A stretch of DNA of 64,000 nucleotides, taken from Rheinheimera sediminis. GTDB taxonomy: Bacteria > Pseudomonadota > Gammaproteobacteria > Enterobacterales > Alteromonadaceae. The stretch covers positions 1 to 64,000 of the forward strand of contig NZ_RZUF01000007.1 of NCBI RefSeq assembly GCF_004005375.1, in the 5' to 3' direction. A model generated the notes under the pieces. That model was not told the origin of the DNA, ran no database searches, and saw only the letters and a program-made list of their open reading frames with translations. Shown in pieces: positions 34,684 through 43,431 of the stretch. The stretch's first letter is position 1. Every line of letters starts with the position of its first letter. The translations under genes were made by a program, and so were the position numbers.

Positions 34684-35907
34684 ATGCAAATTCATTCATC
34701 GGCTGCTGTGGCAGGCGAAACTTCAGGCCAGTTTAATGGGCGTTTTGCCTTTTGGGCTATGACGTCATTGTTTTTTATCTGGGGTTTTATTACTGCGCTG
34801 AACGACATTTTGTTGCCTTATCTGAAAGGTGCTTTTTCCTTAAGTTACCTGCAGGCGGCTTTGGTGCAGTTCTGCTTTTTTGGTGCTTATTTTATTGTGT
34901 CGCCCTTTGCTGGCCGCTTGCTGGAAAAAGTGGGTTACAGAAATGGCATTCTGACCGGTTTATTAATTATTGCGGGTGGCTGTTGCCTGTTTTATCCAGC
35001 CGCTGAACTAGGGTTGTACAGCTTTTTTTTAGTGGCGTTATTTGTTCTGGCGTCCGGTATCACTGTGTTGCAGGTGTCGGCTAACCCTTATGTGGCCGTA
35101 CTGGGTGACGAGCAACATGCAGCCAGTCGGTTAAGCCTGGCCCAGGCTGTCAACTCGGTAGGACATACGGCCGGGCCTTTATTTGGCGCTGTGCTTATTC
35201 TGGCGGCAACAGGGGAGGCGGGTTCTGCCAAGTCGGTGCAACTGCCTTATCTGTTGTTGGCCTGCGCTTTGGTGGTCACAGCGCTGGTGTTTTACCGGCT
35301 TCGATTGCCGGATATCCAGCTATCTGCTGCAGAACAACAGACGGGAGGCTTTAGCATAGGGCGTTTTCCACAGCTGAAATTTGGCGTGCTGGCGATCTTT
35401 TTGTATGTCGGCGCTGAAGTGGCTATTGGCAGTTATCTGGTGAATCTGTTTTTACAGCTGGGGATCGGCGGCATGACCGAAGTTACGGCTGGCGCTATGG
35501 TGTCTTATTACTGGGGCGCTGCTATGGTCGGACGTTTTGTTGGCGCTGGCCTGATGCGCTTTATCAAACCCACCCGCTTACTGGCCCTGAATTCAGTGTT
35601 AGCTATCGCCATGATCCTGCTAGCGGTGAACAGCAGTGGTAGCTTCGCCATGTGGACTATTCTGGCAGTTGGCTTTTTTAATTCCATCATGTTTCCAACC
35701 ATTTTTACCCTGGCTATCCGTGGTCTTGGCCAGCATACAGGCCGGGCTTCAGGCTATTTGTGTCAGGGCATAGTAGGTGGGGCCATAGTGCCACTAGTGC
35801 AGGGTGTTGCTGCTGATTTGACCTCTGTGCAGTGGAGCTTTCTGGTGCCGGCTTGTTGTTATCTTTACATCGCCTGGTATGCGCTGGTTGGTTCAAAAAC
35901 TCGCTGA
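34684..35907 (+). CDS. MFS sugar:proton symporter, FucP/GluP family, probable mannose permease
   Basis: An inner-membrane carrier of 407 residues with about 12 segments. ALNDILLPYLKGAFSLSYLQ near the N terminus, FAGRLLEKVGYRNGI in the loop between segments 2 and 3, and LQVSANPYVAVLG are signatures of the FucP group. The last segments contain FNSIMFPTIFTLAIRGLG. It is the last gene of the manD operon and lies next to the mannose isomerase gene, so mannose is the likely substrate; fucose or glucose cannot be excluded. No terminator is obvious after it. Confidence 0.9.
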   Translation: MQIHSSAAVAGETSGQFNGRFAFWAMTSLFFIWGFITALNDILLPYLKGAFSLSYLQAALVQFCFFGAYFIVSPFAGRLLEKVGYRNGILTGLLIIAGGCCLFYPAAELGLYSFFLVALFVLASGITVLQVSANPYVAVLGDEQHAASRLSLAQAVNSVGHTAGPLFGAVLILAATGEAGSAKSVQLPYLLLACALVVTALVFYRLRLPDIQLSAAEQQTGGFSIGRFPQLKFGVLAIFLYVGAEVAIGSYLVNLFLQLGIGGMTEVTAGAMVSYYWGAAMVGRFVGAGLMRFIKPTRLLALNSVLAIAMILLAVNSSGSFAMWTILAVGFFNSIMFPTIFTLAIRGLGQHTGRASGYLCQGIVGGAIVPLVQGVAADLTSVQWSFLVPACCYLYIAWYALVGSKTR

Positions 35908-36265
35908 TTCTGTAAATTTGGTTGTACAGCCAGATCTATATCGATACAGGCTGACGAAAAGCACTGTTGATACCGGTGTCAATTATCGGCTGTTGGCATA
36001 AGTTATCGTCATCGGAACAGCGGGGAAGTTTCATTTAATCTTAGCTTATGGTTGCTGAAGTTTATTGTTAAATCATTGATTGTAAATATTTTTATTGCTC
36101 TGGTGAAGTTGGGGTTTTCTACTCTGGTGGCAAAGTGTTTATCGAGCCATTTCACGTAAAACAGGTGTTTATTAGAAAAACAGAATAAAAATCGATCAAC
36201 GTATTGACACCGGTGTCATTAATTGACTAAGTTAGGTTGCTAGAAAAAAATAAACAGGGGTAGAC
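35908..36265 (+). promoter_or_regulatory. Promoter region of the TonB receptor gene with two LacI operators
   Basis: This 358-base gap has no gene. TTGATACCGGTGTCAA (35967-35982) and TTGACACCGGTGTCAT (36204-36219) each differ by one base from the perfect palindrome found before uxaC and the ABC operon. Their centres are 237 bases apart, which would allow repression by DNA looping. The second overlaps a TTGACA -35-like hexamer 62 bases before the ATG; the -10 box is poor. Confidence 0.75.
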
Positions 36266-38962
36266 ATGAAAAATTATAAAAAAACAGCACTGTCGCTGGC
36301 TGTACTCAGCACACTGACAGCAGGCTTCCAAAGCACTGCAATAGCGCAGGAAAAGGAAGCTGATACAGAAGTGATCGAAGTAAAAGGCTTTCGTAGTTCA
36401 GTCATTAAAGCCAAAGATTTAAAACGTGAGGCGATGATTGCTCAGGATTCCATAGTTGCCGAAGATATTGCCGATTTTCCGGATTTAAATCTGGCAGATT
36501 CGCTGCAACGGGTGCCAGGTGTTGCAATCACCCGTGAAGGGGGGGAAGGCCGTCAAATCTCATTACGTGGCTTAGGCCCGGATTTTACTCGGGTGCAGGT
36601 GAATGGGATGGAGGCGTTGGGGACGTCATCATCACCTATGGACAGCCGCGGCGCAGTAGGTCGTTCGCGTGCTTTTGACTTTAATATTTTTGCGTCTGAA
36701 TTGTTTAACCAAATCGACGTGAAAAAATCTTATTCAGCCGATCAGGAAGAGGGTGGCATAGGCGGTACAGTCAATTTACGTACAGCCAAGCCTTTTGATT
36801 ACGATGGTTTTCAAGGGGCTGTGGCAGGTAGTTTAGGTACCAACACTAATGCAGAGGAAAGCAATCCACGTATCGCAGGCATGATTTCTAATACCTGGGG
36901 TGATTTTGGTGCTTTGGCTTCTGTCGCTTTTAGCCAAAAAAACTCCAGTGAATATGGCTCTAACACTTACCGGTGGCGTCAGGTGCGAGCGACCAATGGT
37001 ATTAGTGATTCAGTAGACCCTGATACAGCTGCAAAAGCTGCGGCTGGCGAGTTATGGTTTGCCCGTGGTAACCGCTATTCAGTCTGGAACAATGATCAAG
37101 AGCGTTTGGGCTTAACCACAGCCCTGCAATACCGTCCAAGCAATGATCTGAAGTTTGCACTGGATCTGATGCATGGTCGCTTAGAGAATACATTGGACGA
37201 ACACCACCTGTCGACAGGTGGTTCAAGCAGCACTGCCTTAGGACGTATTGAAGCGCTGGATTACGTTGATAACAATGGTGATTTGGAAGTAATGAAGGCA
37301 ACCTTCAGTAACTCTACAATCCGAACTGAGAATCGCTCTGACTACAATGAATCTGTGTTTAATCAGCTTACCTTTACTACCGACTGGCAAATCAGCGACA
37401 AGTTGGGTATGAAATTTCAGTTAGGTACCAGCTCTTCCGACTATGACCAGCCTAAAGTTGATAAAGTGAATCTGACCAGACGGGGTGGCATAACTACAGA
37501 CTACACAGTGGACCGTTTTTACGGACAGCATAGTTATGATTTTGACCCAGCCGCTATAGCGGGCTGGACAGTGAAAGATATTTACTTCAGAGAAGATTAC
37601 ATAGCAACCGACTTTGACAACGGCAAAGTGGATTTTGATTACTCATTAGATGATGCTGGAATTATCAGCTTCGGCGCAAACTATAAAAAGTTTGGCAATA
37701 GTGGCAATAGGCGTGAGGATGCCGGCTATGTCGAAAACAAAGCAACACCTTTGAATAATGGCGTAAAAACTATTTCTGAAGCAGTGACTAATGTGTATTC
37801 AGGCCATCCTTATATTTCTTGGGTTCAGGCTGATGTGGATGAATTGCAGAAGTTTTACGGTATCCATGATTTGGCATTGGGCGAAGACAGAATTATTCAG
37901 ACCAATTCTTACACTGTGGAAGAACAAACCAGTAGCTTTTATAGCCAGTACAGTTGGGATTCGATGGTCGGTGGTAAAACGCTGCGTGGTAGCATTGGCG
38001 CTCGTTATTACAAAACTACACTGACCTCTAAAGGTGTGTCACAAGGTCAAAATGTTACCATAGAGCGTGATTATTCTGGTGTATTACCCACTTTGAACCT
38101 GGTGTATGAGCTGGATGACGAGTTGCTATTACGTTTTGGTGCCAGTCAAAACCTGACTCGTCCGTCACTGGATGCCATATCTGTTTCTGCGAATGTAGCT
38201 CAGATGACAGGTTCACCGGGTGAAGTGGGTAAAATCACTATTGGTAATCCAGATTTGGAACCTTTTGAATCCACCAACTTTGATGTCGCGCTGGAGCAGT
38301 ACTTTGAGGGAGTAGGTTCCTTGTCTGCTGCGGTATTCTGGAAAGACATTGAAAACTTTATAGTTACTGAAGTAGAAACTAAAAAGTTCAGCGAAATGGG
38401 TCTGCCGGAAAGCTTGCTGCCAAACGGTGCCACTGTAGATTCACTGTTTGATATCACGTCGCCACAGAACTCTGATTCATCAACGATCAAAGGAGCAGAA
38501 CTGGCATTCCAGCGTGATTTCGACTTTTTACCAGCGCCGTTTAATCAAATGGGTATGATTGCCAACTATACTTGGGTAGATGGAACCACTTTGTATCGCA
38601 ACGTACAGGGTACAGGCCAAGACCAAGTGAAAAGCTTCCCTGGTTTGTCGAAACAAAGCTATAACCTGACGTTCTACTACGAGACTGATACCTGGGGTGG
38701 ACGCGTCGCCGGTGCGCATCGTAGCGATTACATCAACTCGGTTGAAGGTGGCTTGCGTGATCATGATGAAAGTGGTTTCCATGCAACAACCTACATAGAT
38801 TTCTCTGCGTTTTACAAAGTAAGTGAAGCTTTAAAGCTGAGCATTGAAGCTATTAACCTGACTAATCAGCGCGAGGAGCAATACAGCGATTCGAATGACC
38901 GTCTGTACAACACCACCACTAGTGGTCGCACTTACATGATAGGTATGGCTTATAAGTTTTGA
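36266..38962 (+). CDS. TonB-dependent receptor, Caulobacter type (oligosaccharide uptake)
   Basis: An outer-membrane receptor of 898 residues. A signal peptide (TALSLAVLSTLTAGFQSTAIA) is followed by a short TonB-box-like stretch (EVIEVKGFRSSV). The plug domain has DFPDLNLADSLQRVPGVAI, ISLRGLGPDFTRVQVNG and GGIGGTVNLRTAKPFDY. A long beta-barrel ends in GRTYMIGMAYKF with the C-terminal Phe needed for membrane insertion. The ligand is unknown. Two LacI operators upstream tie it to the ABC transporter at 21.7 kb, so it would be the outer-membrane step for the same sugar. A strong terminator follows. Confidence 0.93.
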   Translation: MKNYKKTALSLAVLSTLTAGFQSTAIAQEKEADTEVIEVKGFRSSVIKAKDLKREAMIAQDSIVAEDIADFPDLNLADSLQRVPGVAITREGGEGRQISLRGLGPDFTRVQVNGMEALGTSSSPMDSRGAVGRSRAFDFNIFASELFNQIDVKKSYSADQEEGGIGGTVNLRTAKPFDYDGFQGAVAGSLGTNTNAEESNPRIAGMISNTWGDFGALASVAFSQKNSSEYGSNTYRWRQVRATNGISDSVDPDTAAKAAAGELWFARGNRYSVWNNDQERLGLTTALQYRPSNDLKFALDLMHGRLENTLDEHHLSTGGSSSTALGRIEALDYVDNNGDLEVMKATFSNSTIRTENRSDYNESVFNQLTFTTDWQISDKLGMKFQLGTSSSDYDQPKVDKVNLTRRGGITTDYTVDRFYGQHSYDFDPAAIAGWTVKDIYFREDYIATDFDNGKVDFDYSLDDAGIISFGANYKKFGNSGNRREDAGYVENKATPLNNGVKTISEAVTNVYSGHPYISWVQADVDELQKFYGIHDLALGEDRIIQTNSYTVEEQTSSFYSQYSWDSMVGGKTLRGSIGARYYKTTLTSKGVSQGQNVTIERDYSGVLPTLNLVYELDDELLLRFGASQNLTRPSLDAISVSANVAQMTGSPGEVGKITIGNPDLEPFESTNFDVALEQYFEGVGSLSAAVFWKDIENFIVTEVETKKFSEMGLPESLLPNGATVDSLFDITSPQNSDSSTIKGAELAFQRDFDFLPAPFNQMGMIANYTWVDGTTLYRNVQGTGQDQVKSFPGLSKQSYNLTFYYETDTWGGRVAGAHRSDYINSVEGGLRDHDESGFHATTYIDFSAFYKVSEALKLSIEAINLTNQREEQYSDSNDRLYNTTTSGRTYMIGMAYKF

Positions 38963-38969
38963 TGTGCTT

Positions 38970-39007
38970 GGGTCAGAGCTTTTTGCTCTGACCCTCTTAT
39001 TTTTTTA
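38970..39007 (+). terminator. Strong rho-independent terminator after the TonB receptor
   Basis: GGGTCAGAGC (38970-38979) pairs with GCTCTGACCC (38985-38994) around five T residues, followed by TCTTATTTTTTT. It reaches the 3' end of the convergent GH43 gene. Confidence 0.92.
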
Positions 39008-39922
39008 TTTGATTGTTATAGGTAGTATAGAACCATCTTTTTCATAATGTAACTCTGTAAAACGTATAACTCTTTTATGATCACCACCACCAGCCAAAGA
39101 ACCATCATGGTAAAAGAAATATGTTTTTCCATCTTTTTCTATAATAGCCTGATGATTGGTTGATATAGGTAAGTAATCTAATACAACACCACGATAATTG
39201 AAAGGCCCCATAGGGTTATTGCCGGTGGCATAAACAATTTGTCCAGGCCAGCCGGTTGAAAAAGTAAAATAATACACACCATTATGTTCATGCAGGTAAG
39301 GTGCTTCTCCGTATTTCTTTTTTGTATCAGCCTCAGGAAGTCCCTCAATAATAATGTCCTGAATTTCTCCATTCAGCTCCAGCATGCTTTGTTTTAATTT
39401 CACCACTTTTGGAATGCGGGTGCCAAAATATAAGTAGCTCTGGTCGTCTTTATCCACAAACACCATAGGATCTATAGGTTCAGCGCCTGCATTCTGGTCA
39501 CGTGGCGTTTCAACTAAAGGTTTACCCAGCGGGTCTTTAAAACCTGTAAAAGGTTGATCACTGACCGCAACCCCAATCTGCTTGCCGCCGACTGGGGCGA
39601 AAAAATAAAACTTGCCGTTGCGCTCAATTGCGCCGGGAGCCCAGGCTTTGGCGGTTTTTCCTGCCCAGGAAAACACAGAAATATCCAAAAATGAGCCTTC
39701 ATCCTGCCAACTTTTTAAGTCGGCGGAAGAAAATAACCGCCAGTCCGTCGAGTCCCAGTAGCTACCACTGTTATCCTGATCATTGGTGGCATAGATATAA
39801 AATTTATTATTAAAAAAATGTACAGATGGATCGGCACTAAAACGTTTAGATACAATGTTTTCTGCACAAACAGGCATTAAAGCCAGCATGGCCGAATATG
39901 ATAGTAGGTAGTTCATCTTCAT
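39005..39922 (-). CDS. GH43 family glycoside hydrolase, exported
   Basis: A five-bladed beta-propeller enzyme of 305 residues with a short signal peptide (YLLSYSAMLALMPVCA). The three catalytic acids appear in order: Asp in RFSADPSVHFF, the pKa-modulating Asp in EPIDPMVFVDKDDQ and the general-acid Glu in YGEAPYLHEHNG. The family includes beta-xylosidases, arabinofuranosidases and galactosidases; nothing here decides the linkage. It is small, with the catalytic module only. AT content rises at both ends of the gene. It converges on the TonB receptor gene and stands alone, without a visible LacI or GntR operator. Confidence 0.88.
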   Translation of the reverse strand: MKMNYLLSYSAMLALMPVCAENIVSKRFSADPSVHFFNNKFYIYATNDQDNSGSYWDSTDWRLFSSADLKSWQDEGSFLDISVFSWAGKTAKAWAPGAIERNGKFYFFAPVGGKQIGVAVSDQPFTGFKDPLGKPLVETPRDQNAGAEPIDPMVFVDKDDQSYLYFGTRIPKVVKLKQSMLELNGEIQDIIIEGLPEADTKKKYGEAPYLHEHNGVYYFTFSTGWPGQIVYATGNNPMGPFNYRGVVLDYLPISTNHQAIIEKDGKTYFFYHDGSLAGGGDHKRVIRFTELHYEKDGSILPITIK

Positions 39923-40135
39923 AAAAATAGCCCATAGTTAATTCATGGTTTAAATTAAACTATTTATATAGTATTTTCTATCGAAAGAGAATGCTGTGTC
40001 TGTTTTTGTTGACTGGTTGGCTGTTGTTTGGTTATCTTCCTTGATGATTTTTTGTTTAATTAAAATATGTTCCTTTTCATATTTAAACGCACTGTTCGTA
40101 CTAAAGCCGACAGCAGACACAGCAGGTGAATACCA

Positions 40136-41827
40136 ATGGCAGTTTCTCAAAATCATTACGACGCGATAGTGGTGGGCTCGGGGATCAGTGGCGGCTGGGC
40201 TGCCAAAGAGCTGACAGAAAAAGGCTTAAAAGTTTTACTGCTGGAGCGCGGTCGTCCGCTGGAGCATATTAAAGACTACCCCAATGCCTTTAAAGAGGCC
40301 TGGGATTACCCACATCGTGACAAAGCTACAGAGCAGATGAAGCAGGATTATCCTGTGCTAAAACGGGATTACCCGTTAAATGAAAGCACCTTTGGCATGT
40401 GGGCGAATGAAAAAGACTCACCTTATGTCGAGAAAAAACGCTTTGACTGGTACCGCGGTTACCAGATGGGCGGGCGCTCCTTGTTATGGGGTAGACAGAG
40501 TTATAGGCTGAATGAACAGGATTTTTTGGCTAATGCCAAAGAGGGTATAGCGGTGGATTGGCCTATTCGTTACGCCGATCTGGCTCCCTGGTACGACTAT
40601 GTCGAGGGTTTTGCGGGTATCTCTGGCAGCAGAGACGGTTTGGATGTACTGCCGGATGGTAATTATCTGCCAGCGATTGAGCTGAATATCGTAGAAAAAG
40701 ACATAGCTGCACGTATTAAAAAGACCTTTAGCGGTTCACGTCATTTGATTTGTGGCCGCACCGCTAATATCACCGAAGCTAAACCTGAACAAAATAGGGT
40801 GAACTGTCAGTACAGAGCCAAATGCTGGTTGGGTTGTCCTTTTGGTGCCTATTTCAGTACTCAGTCTGCTACGCTGCCTGCCGCAGTGAAAACCGGTAAT
40901 TTAACAGTGCGGCCTTATTCTATTGTTACGCAAGTATTGTACGACCAAGACAAAAAGCGGGCCCGAGGTGTCGAAGTGCTGGACAGTGAAACCCTGCAGA
41001 CCTATGAATTCACCAGCAAAATCATTTTCTTAAACGCCTCTTCTTTTAATACGACTTGGATTTTGATGAATTCCGCTACTGATATCTGGCCTGAAGGACT
41101 GGGAAGCAGCAGTAATGCTTTAGGTCGTAATGTGATGGATCATCATCTGAACACCGGGGCTGTGGCTGAAGTGGAAGGTTATCTCGACAGCTATTATTTT
41201 GGCCGGCGTCCAACCGGATTTTATGTACCGAGATTTCGCAACTGGGGTTCTGACAAAAGAGACTATCTGCGCGGTTTTGGATATCAGGGCAGGGCCAGCC
41301 GGCAAGACTGGCGTCGTGATATAGCGGAAATGAGTATTGGCCTGGATTTAAAACAAGCGCTGACGGAACCCGGGCACTGGACCATAGGCATGGGCGGTTT
41401 TGGTGAGATGTTGCCTCATCATGACAACCGAATTTACCTGGATCCTAAAGTGAAAGACAAATGGGGTTTGCCTGTACTGGCGATCGAAGTCGAACTCAAA
41501 GACAATGAAATCCGCATGCGTAAAGATATGATGCAGGATGCTGTGGAGATCTTTGAAGCTGTGGGTTTAAAGAATGTACAGGGCTTTGACCGGGGCTACA
41601 ATCCGGGGCAGGGCATTCATGAAATGGGCACAGCCCGTATGGGACGAGACCCAAAAACTTCAGTGCTGAATGGCAATAATCAAGTGTGGGATGCGCTGAA
41701 TGTGTTTGTCACTGATGGCGCCTGTATGACTTCAGCTTCTTGTGTCAATCCATCCCTGACTTATATGGCATTAACAGCAAGGGCGGCCCATTTTGCTGTA
41801 GAAGCCTTAAAAAAAGGCGAGCTGTAG
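40136..41827 (+). CDS. GMC-family FAD-dependent oxidoreductase (sugar/alcohol dehydrogenase)
   Basis: A flavoprotein of 563 residues. The N-terminal FAD motif is DAIVVGSGISGGWAAKEL, then RGYQMGGRSLLWGRQSYR and the Cys-rich CQYRAKCWLGCPFGAYF. The C-terminal substrate domain holds GIHEMGTARMGRDP and CVNPSLTYMALTARAA with the His/Asn pair region. The closest families are gluconate 2-dehydrogenase large subunits and FAD sugar dehydrogenases, which normally work with a small subunit 3 and a cytochrome; neither gene is next to it. No twin-arginine or Sec signal is seen. The ATG at 40136 follows AGGTG. A hairpin closes the gene. Confidence 0.9.
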   Translation: MAVSQNHYDAIVVGSGISGGWAAKELTEKGLKVLLLERGRPLEHIKDYPNAFKEAWDYPHRDKATEQMKQDYPVLKRDYPLNESTFGMWANEKDSPYVEKKRFDWYRGYQMGGRSLLWGRQSYRLNEQDFLANAKEGIAVDWPIRYADLAPWYDYVEGFAGISGSRDGLDVLPDGNYLPAIELNIVEKDIAARIKKTFSGSRHLICGRTANITEAKPEQNRVNCQYRAKCWLGCPFGAYFSTQSATLPAAVKTGNLTVRPYSIVTQVLYDQDKKRARGVEVLDSETLQTYEFTSKIIFLNASSFNTTWILMNSATDIWPEGLGSSSNALGRNVMDHHLNTGAVAEVEGYLDSYYFGRRPTGFYVPRFRNWGSDKRDYLRGFGYQGRASRQDWRRDIAEMSIGLDLKQALTEPGHWTIGMGGFGEMLPHHDNRIYLDPKVKDKWGLPVLAIEVELKDNEIRMRKDMMQDAVEIFEAVGLKNVQGFDRGYNPGQGIHEMGTARMGRDPKTSVLNGNNQVWDALNVFVTDGACMTSASCVNPSLTYMALTARAAHFAVEALKKGEL

Positions 41828-41833
41828 TTTATT

Positions 41834-41859
41834 GAAATAGCCCTTAACTGGGCTATTTC
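41834..41859. terminator. Hairpin between the convergent GMC and SnoaL-like genes
   Basis: GAAATAGCCC (41834-41843) pairs with GGGCTATTTC (41850-41859) around six bases. It lies between two convergent stops and probably acts as a terminator, with only a weak T-tract. Confidence 0.65.
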
Positions 41860-41872
41860 ATCTGGATGCTAG

Positions 41873-42388
41873 TTACATGGCGTCTCTAACTGTTTTGCTA
41901 TCGACAAATTGCTCAAAGCTTTTTATCTTGCCATCTTTTAGTTGCCAAAGATGAGCCACTCTGGCGCTAAAAAATTTACCGCTGGTTTTATTGGTGCCGC
42001 TATAAGTGCCGTAAGCCACTACTTTATCCCCAGCAGCCACATAGTCTTCCACTTGAAAGTTGTAGTTAATCCATTCACTGCCTAAACGAGCGAAGACATG
42101 TTTTTCGATCTCAGCAAAACCCTGGTAGGTGCCGGCGTATGGAAAACCTGCGGCTTCTGTCCAGAGAGTTTCATCTGTGATAAAACGTTGAAGATTTTTA
42201 CCATTTTCTTCCGAGTTTTTACCTTCATACGTACTTCTTACAATATCAAGATTAGTCATGGATATGCTCTTTGTTGGTGAAACTGTTTTCACTGGTTCTG
42301 CAGCAACAAGTTTTGCAAAAACTGCGGACGGTAGAAGTATTAATAACAGAATGATAGTTGCGCTTAACTGCTGTTGTTTCGAGCTCAT
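41873..42388 (-). CDS. Exported NTF2/SnoaL-like protein
   Basis: A 171-residue protein with a signal peptide (LSATIILLLILLPSAVFA) and a cone-shaped NTF2-like domain from about residue 45. The domain starts NLDIVRSTYEGKN and includes WTEAAGFPYAGTYQGFAEIE and KDGKIKSFEQFVDSK, the usual SnoaL pattern. The family covers small isomerases, hydrolases and ligand-binding proteins; no specific reaction can be read. The start is the ATG at 42388 with AGGGG upstream; 11 earlier codons are left out. It is on the same strand as the MBL and DsbA-like genes, 97 bases after the MBL stop. Confidence 0.78.
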   Translation of the reverse strand: MSSKQQQLSATIILLLILLPSAVFAKLVAAEPVKTVSPTKSISMTNLDIVRSTYEGKNSEENGKNLQRFITDETLWTEAAGFPYAGTYQGFAEIEKHVFARLGSEWINYNFQVEDYVAAGDKVVAYGTYSGTNKTSGKFFSARVAHLWQLKDGKIKSFEQFVDSKTVRDAM

Positions 42389-42485
42389 ACTGTCGCCCCT
42401 GAACTTAAGTTTACAGAGCACTTTTTGGGCTAATGGTTTGTGCTGACATAGCCCAAAAAGTGTTACCCATGCTTTATTGCTTAGG

Positions 42486-43370
42486 TTATTGGCCCCATTT
42501 CATTTCGCCCATAATGACCTTAGCGCTTAAGCCCAATATGCTGTCACCACCAATGGTCGGGTAGTTCTTTTTCATTTTTGCCACCAGTTCAGCAGAATTG
42601 GCTGAACTGGCGGCTGCAGCCTCAAAATCCTGTATGTACTGATGAGTAAAGTTCACAGCCTGTAAAGTCAGAGGCTTGTCACCCAAGAAGTGACCTGGGA
42701 TCACAGTCTCTGGCTTTAATTGCTCAATCCCATTCAAGGTTTTGTACCACTTTTGACGAGATTCAGGGGTTTGAGTGTCGGCTAAAAACACATGCATATT
42801 GCCAAACACTACCACACCTCCCAGTACAGTTTTGCTGGACGGAACCCAGACAAAGCTATGTTTAGGATCGTGGCCATCAAGACCTACTACTTTTACTTGT
42901 TCACCATCAACCCATAAGGTGTCACCTTGAAGCACATCAGGCACGACCAGCTTTTGTGGCGCATTTTCTTTCAGTATCGGTCCCCAGTAGGCTTTTTTAC
43001 CATCCATAGATTTTTTAATGTAGCTTTGCGTTGGTGCTGAGGCCAGTACTTTGGCATCCGGATAAGCTGCTGTGATCACATCCAGACCAAAGTAAAAATC
43101 CGGATCGCCATGACTGATATAAATAGTGGTCAGTTTTTTACCGGATTGTTTAATCAACTCGACTAGCGATAAAGCGTCATTGCGCTGAAACTGGGCGTCT
43201 ACTAATATGGCTTCAGTTTTGCCGGTAATTAATACTGAACTGACTGGGAAAGTGCTTTTGTCCTGTGGATTAAATACAGTGGTTTCTAAGGTTGCTCCTA
43301 CTGCATTGGCTGACAGTGCGACCATGCCTGATAAAGCACTTGCCTGAACTAATTTGGATAAAAATTTCAT
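42486..43370 (-). CDS. Exported metallo-beta-lactamase-fold protein with altered metal motif
   Basis: A 294-residue protein with a signal peptide (LVQASALSGMVALSANAVG) and the MBL fold. The usual HxHxDH motif is replaced by SHGDPDFYFG: His87 and Asp91 are kept, but the second His is Asp89 and the last His is Phe92. A later GLDGHDPKHSFVW and VIPGHFLGD supply further His residues. Activity is thus uncertain; similar HGDPD variants are known to me from MBL-fold proteins of other proteobacteria, but their reaction is not defined. The ATG at 43370 has AGAGGTAATT before it. It follows the DsbA-like gene by 61 bases. Confidence 0.82.
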   Translation of the reverse strand: MKFLSKLVQASALSGMVALSANAVGATLETTVFNPQDKSTFPVSSVLITGKTEAILVDAQFQRNDALSLVELIKQSGKKLTTIYISHGDPDFYFGLDVITAAYPDAKVLASAPTQSYIKKSMDGKKAYWGPILKENAPQKLVVPDVLQGDTLWVDGEQVKVVGLDGHDPKHSFVWVPSSKTVLGGVVVFGNMHVFLADTQTPESRQKWYKTLNGIEQLKPETVIPGHFLGDKPLTLQAVNFTHQYIQDFEAAAASSANSAELVAKMKKNYPTIGGDSILGLSAKVIMGEMKWGQ

Positions 43371-43431
43371 AATTACCTCTGAATAGTGAATGGTTGAACT
43401 TGGGTTTAAGTGAAAGTGGTGTACCCACTGG

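Noticed and set aside
42925-42940. GGTGTCACCTT as another LacI operator copy
   Set aside because: It lies inside the MBL coding sequence and lacks the TTGACACC left half.
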